Of a stretch of DNA of 64,000 nucleotides, positions 30,226 through 40,450 are shown in pieces. Both the position numbers and the translations under genes were made by a program. The notes beneath the pieces were generated by a model. It searched no databases. It saw nothing but the letters and a program-made list of their open reading frames with translations, and was not told where the DNA came from. Where the stretch lies: assembly GCA_949316235.1 (NCBI GenBank), contig OX438748.1, forward strand, positions 26,716,836 to 26,780,835. The letters are read 5' to 3'. The first letter of the stretch is position 1. Each line of letters opens with the position of its first letter. This stretch comes from Oegoconia quadripuncta. Its lineage: Eukaryota > Arthropoda > Insecta > Lepidoptera > Autostichidae.

Positions 30226-33200
30226 ATGTCAAGTTCAATTTCTGCAATAAAACCGCTAGTAAACAGAGACGGTTTTGGTGTTTGGAAATTCAAGATGCGT
30301 ATGTACCTAATACACGAAAACTTATGGGAAACTGTTGCCGGATACCCTGAAGGTAGTCAAATTACCGCTGAGAAAAGGTTGCGTGACGATCAGATTGCGT
30401 TATCGAAAATTTGTCTCACAGTTGATGGTATGGCAATCACCCTTCTCAGACCTTGTGAAACGGCTAAAGCTGCGTGGAAAGCCTTGTCCTCTGCGTATGA
30501 AGACAAAGGCTTAGGACGAAGAATAAGCCTCGAACGGAAGTTGTACAGGTACTGTCTAGATGATTTCAACGATATAGAAATGTACATTAATGCTGTTATG
30601 TCAACAGTCCAGGACCTTGCCGATATTGGCAAGATCATAGAAGATGCTTCAATCGCTGCTATTCTTCTTGGAGGTTTGTCTCCACAGTATGCCCCTCTTG
30701 TTATGGCATTGGAGAACTCAAATGTAGAAATTACTGTTGACTTGATAAAGACGAAATTGTTGAATGAATTGAATAAACCAAAGGAGAATAACCAGGATAC
30801 TGCCCTGAAAACACGGACTAATCAGAAATCTAAGCCATCTTCATCAAAAACTAAGAAACAGATTATCTGTTACGACTGTCGGGAGCCAGGCCATAAGAGT
30901 CCAGACTGTCCCCATAAGAAGGACAAGAAAAAGAAATCTGAGAATCATAGAAACTCTTTAAGTGCGTTGAATGTCATTGGTGACGTGGAGAGTACTAAAT
31001 GGTACATAGATTCTGGGGCGTCGGCCCATATGACTTCAAGACGAGAATGGATGGAGAACGTGAAAGGATATCCCACAGGCAAAGTGACAATTGCTAATGG
31101 AGAGGTGTTATCCAGTGAAGGCGTTGGCGATATTTCTATTACGATGTGTGATGAGGTTACGAAGATTAGTGACGTTGTTCATGTACCTAATTTGAACGCT
31201 AATCTTATTTCAGTAAAGAAAGCAGTTGATAACGGTTTTTGTGTGGTTTTTGATAAATCTGGTTGTAACTTTTATAACTCTAGTGTTTTTTCTTGTACAG
31301 GTATTTCTTTGCTACATGGTTCGATCTGTGGTGGGCTGTATTCTTTAGATTGTACAGTCAATGTACCACGTCAATTATCTGCTTTTGATGTGCACTCTGA
31401 CGTGTCCAGGTATCAACTCTGGCATAAACGTTTAGGTCACCTATGCCGCATTGGGATGGATCGCTTAAAAAAGGACCAGGTAGTAGGCATAGATTATTCA
31501 ACAGTTGACAAGGAACCATGTGTGGCCTGTGTAGAAGGAAAACTGAGTCGGAAGCCTTTCAAAAGGATTCCGTATAAAAGGGCAACTTCAGTTTTAGAAC
31601 TTGTCCATACTGACGTTTGTACATTATCAGAGACGTCTTTTCAAGGAAGTAAGTATGTCTTATTTTTCATAGATGACTTTACTCGTATGATCTTTGCATT
31701 CTTTATTTCTTCAAAAGCTGAAGTAAAGGATAAATTTCGTATTTTCAAATCCCTAGTGGAGCGAGAAAAGGGATTAAAAATAAAAGTGTTGAGGAGCGAC
31801 AACGGGACAGAATATGTCAATACTGACCTTACAAATTACTTACAGATGGAAGGAATTCAGCATCAGACGACAGTGCCCTACAGTCCGCAGCAAAACTCCA
31901 TCGCTGAAAGGATCAACAGAACGATCATAGAGAAGGCTAGGTCTATGCTCTCTGGCAGTTCTCTTTCTCCAGCATATTGGCAAGATGCGACGGAAACTGC
32001 AGTCTATCTTAAGAATAGGACTCCTCACCGTGCTCTCGAAGGTAAGACTTCTTTTGAGCTGTGGTATGGTAAACAGCCGAACCTATCACACTTAAGAGTC
32101 TTTGGATGTCGAGCTCTGATTCATGTCCCCGATTGTAATCGGAAGAAGTTGGACGTGAAGGCAACCGAGCATATTTTTGTTGGCTATTCTGACGATCCCA
32201 ATAGTTATTACTTCCGAGATGCAAAATATCCTAGACGACTTGTCAAAAGTAGGGACGTGGTTTTCTTTGAAGACACTTTCCGGGATTTAGAGGAAAAAGG
32301 AAAGGGTGTCAAATACCAGTTAGCGCCTGGTGCGCTCAAACCGGCACGTGTACCCTTATTCCTTAGTCCTCAATCACGGGTGGATGTGCCACAACCGGCA
32401 CGTTTACCTTTATGTTCACAGATCGACTCTACAACAAATAGTAGAGAGGATCCGATACCTGGACCCAGTATTGTTGCCGACTTTGAGCCGAGTCAACTTG
32501 GGTTTGCCCCGTCACCAGAACAATTAGAAGAAAGTGATTCTGATGTTGAGGTTGCAGAACCACGCTATAATCTGAGACCTAGAAAAATCCACAATACTGC
32601 CGCCAACTGTGTTTGTATGCAGACTATATCCTCTCAAATGGATGAACCGACTACTTATCAACAAGCGGTGAATGCAGTAGATAGAGATAATTGGTATCAT
32701 GCTATGAGAGATGAATACCAGGCCTTGCTGGAAAAGAAAACGTGGATTCTGGTGAATAGGCCAGATAAGAAGGTTATACCATGCAAATGGGTTTACAAAT
32801 TAAAAAAGAATGCCCATGGCGATATAATCAAATATAAAGCTAGACTTGTCGCGAAAGGCTATAATCAAGTTCATGGTGTCGATTACTATGAAACCTTCGC
32901 TCCGGTAATTCGGAATTCCTCCTTACGCGTTTTGATTGCTTTAGCAGCAGAAATGGGCCTGAAGATGCGACACTTAGACGTCGACACCGCCTTTTTAAAT
33001 GGCGATCTTCAAGAAGAAGTCTACATGGACCAGCCTCCGGGTTTTAAGAGCAAAGGTGACGAAGATAAAGTGTGTCTGTTGCAAAAGTCCCTGTATGGCT
33101 TAAAACAGGCTCCTCGCGCGTGGAATATTAAGCTCAATGAAGTGTTGAGTAAAATAGGTTTTATTAGATTACCTACTGAACCATGCGTATATAAAAAACT

Positions 33201-34176
33201 CCTTGGTTCAGAATTAATCCTGTTAGCAGTCTATGTGGATGACATCATTGTTTTTTACCAGAATGAAAAGTCATTCGACGCTGTCAAGTGTGACTTACAA
33301 AAATATTTTACATTAAAAGATTTAGGTCCACTGAAATATTATCTGGGATTAAATATCTCAACGGAAAATGGTGAAATACGAGTCAATCAAAAGTCATATA
33401 TTGAATTCCTACTAGAAAAATTCAATTTAGGGCAGGCAAAAGAGTACGACACTCCCTTGGCGAATAGCAAAATAGGTGCTCTTCAGGATTCGGATTGTAA
33501 GAATAATCATTATGCCTATCTGAATTTAATAGGTTGTCTAATGTACCTTGCTGTCAATACTCGACCTGATATTGCTTTTGCTGTTAGCTACCTTAGTCAG
33601 TATAACAACAAATATAACAGCACGCATTGGGTGGCAGCGAAACGAGTACTTCAGTACCTAAAAGGCACTATAGATCATTCTATTATTTATAACAAGACAG
33701 GAGAACTTCTCGTAGGTTATACGGACGCGGATTTTGCGAACTGTGTGCATGATCGTCGTTCCTACACAGGTTATTGCTTCAAACTGGCAAATGGACCTGT
33801 CTCGTGGGCATCGAAGAAGCAGCCTACAGTGGCGCTGTCTTCTACCGAAGCCGAGTACATGGCGTTGACTGATGCTGCGAAAGAGGCTATTTACTTACGT
33901 CGTTTGATATCCGAGGTATGTGATATTAAATATCCTAGTATAACCATTTGCAGTGACAGTCAGAGTGCGCAGAACTTAGCTCATAATCCTATACACCACG
34001 GCAGATCGAAACATATTGATGTTAGGTACCATTTTATTCGCGAAAAGGTATCTGAAAATGTGATTGTGCTTCAATACACTAAGTCCAGTGACCTGTTAGC
34101 TGACGTGTTGACAAAATGTCTTGGGAAAGTTGCACATCAAAGGTGTATCAATAGTATAGGTTTAGTTAAGGCGTAG
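30226..34176 (+). CDS. copia gag-pol polyprotein (1,316 codons)
   Basis: Encodes all proteins for virus-like particle formation, cDNA synthesis and integration. Gag starts with the copia-type FGVWKFKMRMYL, and has a CCHC knuckle at 215-228 (CYDCREPGHKSPDC). Aspartic protease DSGA is at 262-265. The pre-integrase zinc region is LWHKRLGH...CVACVEGK. Integrase: D463 (HTDVC), D525 (RSDNGTE), E561 (SIAERINR), with 35 residues between the last two. Reverse transcriptase: D918/D920 (RHLDVDTAFLNG), LYGLKQAPRAWN, and YVDD at 1003-1006. RNase H: D1167 (GYTDADF), E1208 (SSTEAEY), D1244 (CSDSQSA), and DLLADVLTK near the end. The domain order protease-integrase-RT-RNase H is diagnostic of Ty1/copia. Length is normal, no frameshift or internal stop, all catalytic residues present. 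How Gag would be made in excess (splicing or processing) is not visible. Confidence 0.97.
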   Translation: MSSSISAIKPLVNRDGFGVWKFKMRMYLIHENLWETVAGYPEGSQITAEKRLRDDQIALSKICLTVDGMAITLLRPCETAKAAWKALSSAYEDKGLGRRISLERKLYRYCLDDFNDIEMYINAVMSTVQDLADIGKIIEDASIAAILLGGLSPQYAPLVMALENSNVEITVDLIKTKLLNELNKPKENNQDTALKTRTNQKSKPSSSKTKKQIICYDCREPGHKSPDCPHKKDKKKKSENHRNSLSALNVIGDVESTKWYIDSGASAHMTSRREWMENVKGYPTGKVTIANGEVLSSEGVGDISITMCDEVTKISDVVHVPNLNANLISVKKAVDNGFCVVFDKSGCNFYNSSVFSCTGISLLHGSICGGLYSLDCTVNVPRQLSAFDVHSDVSRYQLWHKRLGHLCRIGMDRLKKDQVVGIDYSTVDKEPCVACVEGKLSRKPFKRIPYKRATSVLELVHTDVCTLSETSFQGSKYVLFFIDDFTRMIFAFFISSKAEVKDKFRIFKSLVEREKGLKIKVLRSDNGTEYVNTDLTNYLQMEGIQHQTTVPYSPQQNSIAERINRTIIEKARSMLSGSSLSPAYWQDATETAVYLKNRTPHRALEGKTSFELWYGKQPNLSHLRVFGCRALIHVPDCNRKKLDVKATEHIFVGYSDDPNSYYFRDAKYPRRLVKSRDVVFFEDTFRDLEEKGKGVKYQLAPGALKPARVPLFLSPQSRVDVPQPARLPLCSQIDSTTNSREDPIPGPSIVADFEPSQLGFAPSPEQLEESDSDVEVAEPRYNLRPRKIHNTAANCVCMQTISSQMDEPTTYQQAVNAVDRDNWYHAMRDEYQALLEKKTWILVNRPDKKVIPCKWVYKLKKNAHGDIIKYKARLVAKGYNQVHGVDYYETFAPVIRNSSLRVLIALAAEMGLKMRHLDVDTAFLNGDLQEEVYMDQPPGFKSKGDEDKVCLLQKSLYGLKQAPRAWNIKLNEVLSKIGFIRLPTEPCVYKKLLGSELILLAVYVDDIIVFYQNEKSFDAVKCDLQKYFTLKDLGPLKYYLGLNISTENGEIRVNQKSYIEFLLEKFNLGQAKEYDTPLANSKIGALQDSDCKNNHYAYLNLIGCLMYLAVNTRPDIAFAVSYLSQYNNKYNSTHWVAAKRVLQYLKGTIDHSIIYNKTGELLVGYTDADFANCVHDRRSYTGYCFKLANGPVSWASKKQPTVALSSTEAEYMALTDAAKEAIYLRRLISEVCDIKYPSITICSDSQSAQNLAHNPIHHGRSKHIDVRYHFIREKVSENVIVLQYTKSSDLLADVLTKCLGKVAHQRCINSIGLVKA

Positions 34177-34254
34177 TTACTTTATGTTACAATGTTTTTC
34201 TTTATGTTACAGTGTTTGTTTGTTATTACTAAGGCTTCTGAATATGGTCATTAC

Positions 34255-34261
34255 GGGTGGA
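34255..34261 (+). promoter_or_regulatory. Possible polypurine tract of copia
   Basis: GGGTGGA directly abuts the 3' LTR, the expected place for plus-strand priming. It is short and contains one T, so the call is weak. Confidence 0.4.
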
Positions 34262-34406
34262 TGTTGTAAGATGTGATACTGGCCATATTAGAACTATTTT
34301 ATTTTTGAATTTTTAGTATAGAACATCTGCTTTTACTGTGACAATCACTTCCAAATATACATTTGCCATGTAAACATCTAGTGTTCTTACTTTATATTTT
34401 CCCACA
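34262..34406 (+). repeat. copia 3' LTR
   Basis: Identical to the 5' LTR; followed by the CGTAA target duplication. Confidence 0.95.
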
Positions 34407-34429
34407 CGTAAGGTAGGGATAAACGTATT

Positions 34430-34620
34430 TTTCACTATTTTGTTTTATTACTTTGTCGGCATGATTAAATATATATATATATTTACATGTACATACCCAA
34501 AATGGCCGAATTACAGCTTTCTAGTACTAAGAGCCTCTGAGCTAAGCCCCGAGGCTTAGCGCTACAGACAGACATACTTAGAACTAGAAAGGAAAGGTAT
34601 TCAGTGTCAAAAATTAGCTG
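34430..34620 (-). repeat. Repeat R, partial, opposite orientation
   Basis: TACTTTGTCGGCATGATTAA, CTTTCTAGTACTAAGAGCC and GCCCCGAGGCTTAGC complement the left part of 4080-4709. Confidence 0.55.
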
Positions 34621-34955
34621 CTTATCTATCCTAATTAACATTGGTAGGTTTTTTTAACACACTCTCCCGCTGAAATTCACTGTGTCGGGAGTGTCAGAGC
34701 CTTCCCAGTAACAATGAAAACAAGGGTCTGAGTGTGTAGATAACTAAAGGTATTCCGAAAACCGTCGATATCACAAGCGCCCTAACGTTGTTTATTGAAT
34801 ATACTGTGTCTTCAGCAAACCTCTTTGCTGGTACTCCTGTAAATCAATAAGCGGAACCCAGTTTTAGGAAGTTGGCGAATGTTTCGAGCCACTGAATGCG
34901 GGCACAGAATTGTGGACTCTTTGCTTTTATTTCAATATAATCGCCTTGAATGGTT
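34621..34955. other. Spacer, nothing recognised
   Basis: No shared blocks; contains an imperfect CTCCCG/CGGGAG inverted pair near 34666-34700. Confidence 0.35.
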
Positions 34956-35080
34956 ATTAAGCACAACGGGTTAGCCCTTGACGCGCAATCACATCTGGAA
35001 ACGTTCTCACCTGGAACCCCCCAACTTATTTGAGGGATCGGCTATCTTAATACAAACAGCCAGAACATAACAATGTTGTA
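34956..35080 (-). repeat. Old, divergent SINE-B fragment
   Basis: AAGCACAACGGGTTAGCCCT, GGAACCCCCCAACTTATTTG and GGCTATCTTA retain SINE-B order with many changes. It abuts the SINE-A head at 35094. Confidence 0.5.
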
Positions 35081-35093
35081 GAATGACGACCTC

Positions 35094-35628
35094 TTTGGTT
35101 TAGCAGATAGAAACCCTGACTGCTATATTAAAAGATCGCTGGTTCAAATCCCGCTCGGGGCATATGTATGATGAAAACGGAACGTGCACCCGAGTAACGG
35201 AGGTTTTCATTCATAATTTATTCATTAAAGTTTTCATTATAAAATAAAAATGAAATATCTCTATTTTCACAAATAAGTAATATACGTACACTAAATAAAA
35301 AAGTCTATAATATAAACCTACATAATATTATTACGCATATTAAAATTTTCTATTTTCAAATGAATAGAATCCAGGACTTTTAGTTAAAAGACAAGCTCAA
35401 ATGGCCACCTTTTTTACCTTTCCCAGACGTTTTTTGAAAATACCGGTTCGTCCGGTAATCACCTACGTCGTGAAGGGAGTTTTACAGCCTCACTGCGTGC
35501 GTAATTATAACATGTATATATATGCAAAAAAAATGTATTTGTGTAGTATATCAACCATCTGGTAGCCGTAATACAAGCCTAGTGCATAGTATGTATAGAT
35601 GACCAAGAATATTTATTTAGCAAGTAAG
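35094..35628 (+). mobile_element. Divergent SINE-A in two pieces
   Basis: The head and body (35094-35228: GACGACCTCTTTGGTTTAGC, GGTTCAAATCCCGCTCGGGG, CATATGTATGATG) and the 3' half (35519-35628: TGTATTTGTGTAGTATATCA, ACCATCTGGTAGCC) are separated by ~290 bp of unassigned AT-rich DNA, probably an insertion with no clear ends. Confidence 0.5.
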
Positions 35629-35696
35629 AAGTCTACACTAGAGGTCAGATTCTTAGCCATATTTTATGTAAAGTTATTTTAAAATTGAAAGGTTCG

Positions 35697-36024
35697 GTTT
35701 ATTTTTTATTTAATTTTTATGCACGACGGGTTCATACTTGACCTCAATCACACCTGATGTTAAGTGAAGATGAGGTCGAAGGTGGAAGCGTACTCACCCG
35801 GAACCCCCAACACATTTGGAGGACTGGCTATCTTATCTCTGACAACCGAAACACAACAATGCTATTAACATTGCTGCTTGGCGGCAGATTTAAATAAGAT
35901 GGTGGTAGCTAGCCAGGCGGACATTTAAAATGTTCTACCACCAACCAAACCGAGTACTTAAACATGTACCCCGCTGGGGATCGAAACCGCGACCTCCGAA
36001 TCGTAAACCCAATGTTGTTTACAT
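35697..36024 (-). mobile_element. SINE-B copy, head truncated
   Basis: Full body from GCACGACGGGTTCATACTTG to GGGGATCGAAACCGCGACCT; stops at AATGTTGTTTACAT, the same region where other copies end. Confidence 0.8.
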
Positions 36025-36296
36025 TTTTACAAATTTGGTTAACATCATTTGTTTTCTTGCGGGGCTCCTAATTTTACAATTTATGAATGGGATATGTGGG
36101 ACACTCTGCCCCGTCTCACCTCCAAGAAACCTCGAGGAGGCCGGGTGCTAAAGCTGAGACTGCAGAAAAAATCTAAATTAATAAATATAGAGACATCGAC
36201 TCCGAATACATTTATCTTGCATTCGGAGTCGAAACCTTCGGTCCTGGGTGCCGGGCGCTCTTCAATTTCTCTTTAATATTTCAAAGCACTTAGCCG
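36025..36296. other. Spacer with a 13-bp hairpin
   Basis: TCGACTCCGAAT (36197-36208) pairs with ATTCGGAGTCGA about 12 bases downstream. Flanking frames of 73-75 codons have no motif. Confidence 0.45.
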
Positions 36297-36660
36297 ATGT
36301 CAGCGAGGAAACGCTGCCAGCGTTTTGGGTACCTTGCCTCGAGGTCCCGATTTTTTACATTTGTTCTAGTTTTTTATTTAATTTCCATATATTTACTGTT
36401 TTTTAAATAAATAATACATAATAGATATAAACGGAAAAATGTTTGAGTAGATACTACTTTTAGTGCTCCGAATGACGCGCGCTAACATTCGCGGAGTTCC
36501 ATTAATTTTTTAGGAGCGCTAAAATGTGCTCCATCCAGCGAGGAAAAATGTGGATAACTTGCCTCGCGTTCTCAATTTTTAACATTTGTTCCCAGTTTAT
36601 ATTTAAATTCCATAAATTTATTTGTTACTGTTTTTATATAATTATTTACACATTAAATTG
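36297..36660. repeat. Two divergent direct repeats of ~120 bp
   Basis: CAGCGAGGAAACGC / TGCCTCGAGG / TTTACATTTGTTC / TTTAATTTCCATATATTTAC in the first unit recur as CAGCGAGGAAAAATG / TGCCTCGCG / TTAACATTTGTTCCC / TTAAATTCCATAAATTTA in the second (about 36536-36650). Nature unknown. Confidence 0.45.
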
Positions 36661-37070
36661 TTGTCTTCACCACCTAGTTTTCGTAGTGATATCTCTCAAC
36701 ACAATTAAGCTAGCTCACATCACGTACGCAAACTCCGTGAATCATGGAGTCGCAATAATCAAGTTCCAAACGTCTATGCCCCTCGTTCCTATAAGTTCTC
36801 ACTAAGGAAAACGAAGTTGAAAGTCAAATAATTAGTTGATGATGTCGTATCAGATTCTGATCCTAATGTTAGCAATATCTGCTGGTCAGCAGGTCATACA
36901 CCGTGGGAACGAGATATGCGATAGACTTCAACTATCGATTCTACAACTATAATTGGATTAAATAACACATAGTAGTGAGATATTCGTTGTTTTTTAATTT
37001 TCAAGTTAAAAAATCTCAAGGATAACACGCCCTAATAATTGTGAGAGGTCACATGACTTAGCCACTATGT
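36661..37070. other. Spacer, nothing recognised
   Basis: Unique-looking, no structure noted. Confidence 0.4.
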
Positions 37071-37077
37071 ACGCGGA

Positions 37078-37262
37078 AGCGATAAATGTAAAGTTACTGG
37101 CTTTCGCGCAAATGAACGTACGCGCTTTTGTGTGTCGCGAAATTAAATTTTCGCGCAAATGAACCATCGCGCAATTAAACTTTCGAGCAATGGTACTTTC
37201 GCAATATCGCCTTCGCGCTGTTGTCATTCGAGCTATCGTCTTTCGCTATTGCGTAGTACACC
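37078..37262. repeat. Degenerate 15-16-bp minisatellite, TTCGCGC core
   Basis: About ten units built on TTTCGCGCAAATGAAC / TTCGCGCAATTNAAC / TTCGAGCAATGGTACT. CpG-rich compared with the surroundings. The same core (TTCGC plus ~10 bases) underlies the array at 53788-53980. Confidence 0.65.
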
Positions 37263-37265
37263 TCA

Positions 37266-37794
37266 TAAAGTTAACAGTTATTGAGTTAACTTTGATATAT
37301 ATGAGGAATGTACACATTAAATCAATGACTCTCATATTTAGTACTCCACAGCGAAATACATTACGAGTCACCACAACTTCGGACTTCTGTAACAATACTT
37401 AAATAGTTGGTACAACTGTTTTTACGGTTTCAAGGTAAACAAAAAGCCACAATAGATTTTTCCCATTGCCTCGTGAAGAATATCAATTTACCTACTATCT
37501 CTTATTGTATGCCTAAGTTACTATACTGTGTGTACGATACGGGAATTAACAGAATAACGCTGGAAATTTTCCAGTAATTAATTATATGAAGCGCACTGAA
37601 CCGACCGGCCAGTGGTTTCAAAATCGGACAATATTTCTTTGTTCAACCATCCGTACTTTAATCTGCTGAGCACGGCTCATGTCGTGGCGTAGCACAATAG
37701 CCGTCTAATAAGCTGCAAAGTAAAGAGGTTCATTACAATACGAGTGCTATTTTTAACCGACGTCTAACAGGACGAGGTTATCAATTCGGTTGAA
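37266..37794. other. Spacer, nothing recognised
   Basis: No shared blocks or plausible frame. Confidence 0.4.
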
Positions 37795-37967
37795 TTTTTT
37801 TTATCTTTGTTACCTCACAATTCAGTCGTTTATAAACCGATTCGGAAAATTATTTTATTTAATAGAACATATTTCCAGGGTCTCTCATGTTCATCATAAT
37901 CCTGTTGTGATGATGGGATCTATCTATCTATGAGGAAGTATAATAAGAGACCCTCACATATTATAGG
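37795..37967. repeat. Repeat P, copy 1
   Basis: TTTGTTACCTCACAATTCAG, TATAAACCGATTCGG, TTTAATAGAACATA, CCCTCACATATTATAGG are shared with 60880-61050. Confidence 0.5.
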
Positions 37968-38290
37968 TTTTTTTCTATGCACGACAGCTTAGTACTTGAC
38001 CTCAATCACACCTGATGTTTAGTGAAGATGAGGTCGAAGGTGGAAGCGTACTGACCCCAACACATTTGGGGGACTGGCTATCTTATCTCTGAGAACGGAA
38101 CACAACAATGCTACTGACATTGCTGCTTGGCGGCAGATATAAACAAGATGGTAGTAGCTAGCCAGGCGGACATTTAAAATGCCCTACCACCAACCAAACC
38201 GAGTACTTAAACATGTACCCCGCTGGGGATCGAACCCGCGACCTCCAAATCGTAAACCCAATGTTGTTTACATTGAGCCACGGAGGCGGT
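37968..38290 (-). mobile_element. SINE-B, full length
   Basis: Includes the complete tRNA-like head ending TTGAGCCACGGAGGCGGT. A short deletion removes GGAAACC after ACTGACC. Inserted directly next to repeat P. Confidence 0.85.
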
Positions 38291-38414
38291 TAAAATAAAT
38301 AGGCAGAAAAATTTACATTTCTTTTTAAATACAAATAATACAGAATAAATAAAATCGCTATTAACTGCACTCGAGAAGGCTAAAAGCTAATTATAAATAA
38401 TGCCTAAATAACCT

Positions 38415-38475
38415 AAACTACGGGGGAGGCCTTTGTCCAGCAGTGGACGTCTTTCGGCTGATATGATGATGATCC
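38415..38475 (+). repeat. Non-LTR tail with GATGATGAT end
   Basis: GGGGGAGGCCTTTGTCCAGC, AGTGGACGTCTTTCGGCTGA then TATGATGATGAT: the 3' end of the element family seen at 9690 (opposite strand). Confidence 0.55.
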
Positions 38476-38486
38476 TAAACTAAGTT

Positions 38487-38770
38487 CGAATCCCGCTAGG
38501 CCTACATGTTTGTATATATGTAAGTTTTTCATTTCATCATCATCCTCTCAGCCCGTAAACATCCCACTGCCGGGATATAGGCCTTCCCTCGTATGGGAGT
38601 ATGGGCCATAGTCCACCACGCTGGCCCAATGTTGTGACTTCACATATTTAGTAATCAACCATCTAGTATGCATAAGACTTGTTTTGCAAATAATAACAAT
38701 AAGCAACTAAACTTGTAGTTGCTTAGTGTGGTTTTAGATGGTGCTGTGTGATTGTGCAAAGATATTTATT
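38487..38770 (+). mobile_element. SINE-A subfamily 2 with repeat K inside
   Basis: GTTCGAATCCCGCTAGGCC (B box) and ATGTTTG start the SINE; after 38645 it continues with TAGTAATCAACCATCTAGTA and GTTTTAGATGGTGCTGTGTG. Repeat K (38537-38645: CTCAGCCCGTAAACATCCCA, GTCCACCACGCTGGCCCAAT) sits in between. The A box side is missing. Confidence 0.6.
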
Positions 38771-38814
38771 TTATTATTGTTTTACCATTTTAGTACGTGT
38801 CTGCCAGTACGCCA

Positions 38815-39170
38815 TCGACTTTTTTTTTTGGTTTTATTCACTCCTCTCGGAAAAGACAAAGGAGGATCTAAGGCCATACAGCCATGTCTTATTTCTTTTA
38901 TTTCTTCAGTTTATAAGTCAGTCTCAGTCAAAACAAGTAATTCGTCGTATACTTGTCGTATACAGTCTAGTCACGGTCAAGTCATTCTTCAGTAAAGTGG
39001 CAGAATGATTTACAAAAGATTTTGGCGGCTTCTTGTGGGAACCCGAAAGCTTCGTTACGCACTTTAATTTACACTTCCCTTCACTTGTACATTATTACTA
39101 ACTTATGCTGCACAATATTCTGCCATTATTAAGCTTCAAAAGTCAGAATGCACAAATTATACGTTCACAC
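38815..39170 (+). repeat. Repeat family J, copy 2
   Basis: Nearly the same sequence as 16795-17150, including GTCTCAGTCAAAACAAGTAA and GGCAGAATGATTTACAAAAG. The terminal AATTATAAACAAAAATGC block reappears displaced at 39420-39437, implying an insertion of ~240 bp before it. Confidence 0.7.
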
Positions 39171-39949
39171 CCGTCTTGTATATGTACTAGCTAAAATAAA
39201 AGTTAACAACGTTATATTATAATCTATCTATCATGTCTACTTCTTTGAGTTTATCGTATTTTATCTTATTGTGTGTTGTTCTGTTTGTCCTTTCTCCAAC
39301 TACACAAACTAGAGAAGCTTAACTTACCGCACAATCGTCAACTTTAGCATTGTGAACTTCAACCCTGACATTGGCAGAATCATCGTGCATCGTGCAGCCA
39401 TAACACTAAATTGGAATTGAAGAATTATAAACAAAAATGCTACTTCACTCGCCAACAATAAATGCCTGCCCAATGACACTTCAGTTACAGCAAAGAGGTC
39501 CATAACGTCAGCATTGTTCATTACACCAAACACTGTAGGAGATTCAATTCGCCTCCACTCACGTAATTGCCTCCTTCCTCTAACAGTTTATGCCTCCGTA
39601 CTAGGTTCATAAAAACGTATAGCTAGAGGGTAGGTACCTCGGTGCATCCGTTGCGCCCCGGTTTATTTGCTTTGCTACTTTAAGGACGCGCTGAGGCGGA
39701 AAATTGTGACGCCCACCCAACCCTAGGGTTGTTACTCTAAAAGAAAATATTTTTTCCGCCCAAAAATAAAAGTGTAAAAAAGTAAAATTCGACTACTAAA
39801 AAATTTATAGAAAATTAAATATTTAAATCTGTGATTTTAGGTATCTGGCGAACCCAGAAACATAAGGTCCTGTTATGTATCAAATATCGTATTTATCGAT
39901 TAGTAACAAATAAAGAATTGATGTTTGTTTTCTCAAACAATATCGTACC
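39171..39949. other. Spacer, nothing recognised
   Basis: Apart from the repeat J end near 39420-39450, no shared blocks. Confidence 0.4.
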
Positions 39950-40041
39950 ATATAAATTCATTTTCCTGCAGTCGGGGGTCTTTATAATTTAGTGTCTTCA
40001 TCATCGGTTTTGATCTCCGACTGCGGAAAATCAATTTATAT
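39950..40041. repeat. Foldback sequence, ~30-bp arms
   Basis: ATATAAATTCATTTTCC and CTGCAGTCGG on the left pair with CCGACTGCGGAAAATCAATT on the right, a few mismatches, loop of about 30 bases. Possibly a small foldback element. Confidence 0.55.
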
Positions 40042-40080
40042 CACAAAGTCACTAAGTCATTTAAGGGACAATGTATACGC

Positions 40081-40450
40081 TTTTATAATAACAATAATAA
40101 GGTTCCAGTGGACATTCAAAATTTACCTTTAAATAAATTCAAAACCATCATAAAACAGACATTAATTACCAAAGACTATTATAAAATTTCTGACTATCTA
40201 AGATCTATCGATGATAAGAAGCATGGACATAGACCGCTCGGCGATATTCAGTCTTATTATACAATATAATATAATTGTAACCCAAACTTATTTTAAAAGA
40301 GCAACCCTTGAGTTTTTTGCTCGTTCTTCTCTGGGGAATCAGCTTTATGAATGAGCAATAATGTCAAAAACTTTAATAATAACATAAAAAATGTGACATT
40401 TCAAGTGATAATTTTTATCCTACGAAATATATTTTTTTTTGATTTTGATT
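40081..40450 (+). pseudogene. Jockey-like RT C-terminus and 3' UTR
   Basis: An open stretch from 40081 to the stop at 40269 encodes NKVPVDIQNLPLNKFKTIIK then QTLITKDYYKISDYL, the terminal segment of many Jockey-type RT proteins. The 3' UTR has AAAAGAGCAACCC and ends in (TTTTGAT)n at about 40429-40456. Only the last ~60 codons survive. The UTR matches 5380-5640. Confidence 0.65.

Larger units (their letters stand above)
29947..34406 (+). mobile_element. Complete Ty1/copia LTR retrotransposon
   Basis: 4,460 bp: LTR (29947-30091), a leader with a possible primer site, one gag-pol frame, LTR (34262-34406). Both LTRs are 145 bp, begin TGTTG, end CCCACA and are identical at every base I compared. 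Flanking CGTAA (29942-29946, 34407-34411) is the 5-bp target duplication. Identical LTRs and an open frame imply a very recent insertion, probably capable of transposition. Confidence 0.96.
29904..34420. repeat. Perfect 23-bp palindrome interrupted by copia
   Basis: Left arm 29904-29926. The right arm is 29933-29946 continued at 34412-34420 after removing the copia element and one CGTAA copy. All 23 bases pair, with GTACTT as spacer. It may itself be a foldback element end. Confidence 0.8.

Noticed and set aside
29947..34406. copia element as an endogenous retrovirus
   Set aside because: The domain order has integrase before RT and there is no envelope gene, so it is Ty1/copia.
37078..37262. 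CRISPR-like array
   Set aside because: No conserved direct repeat with unique spacers; eukaryotic minisatellite.
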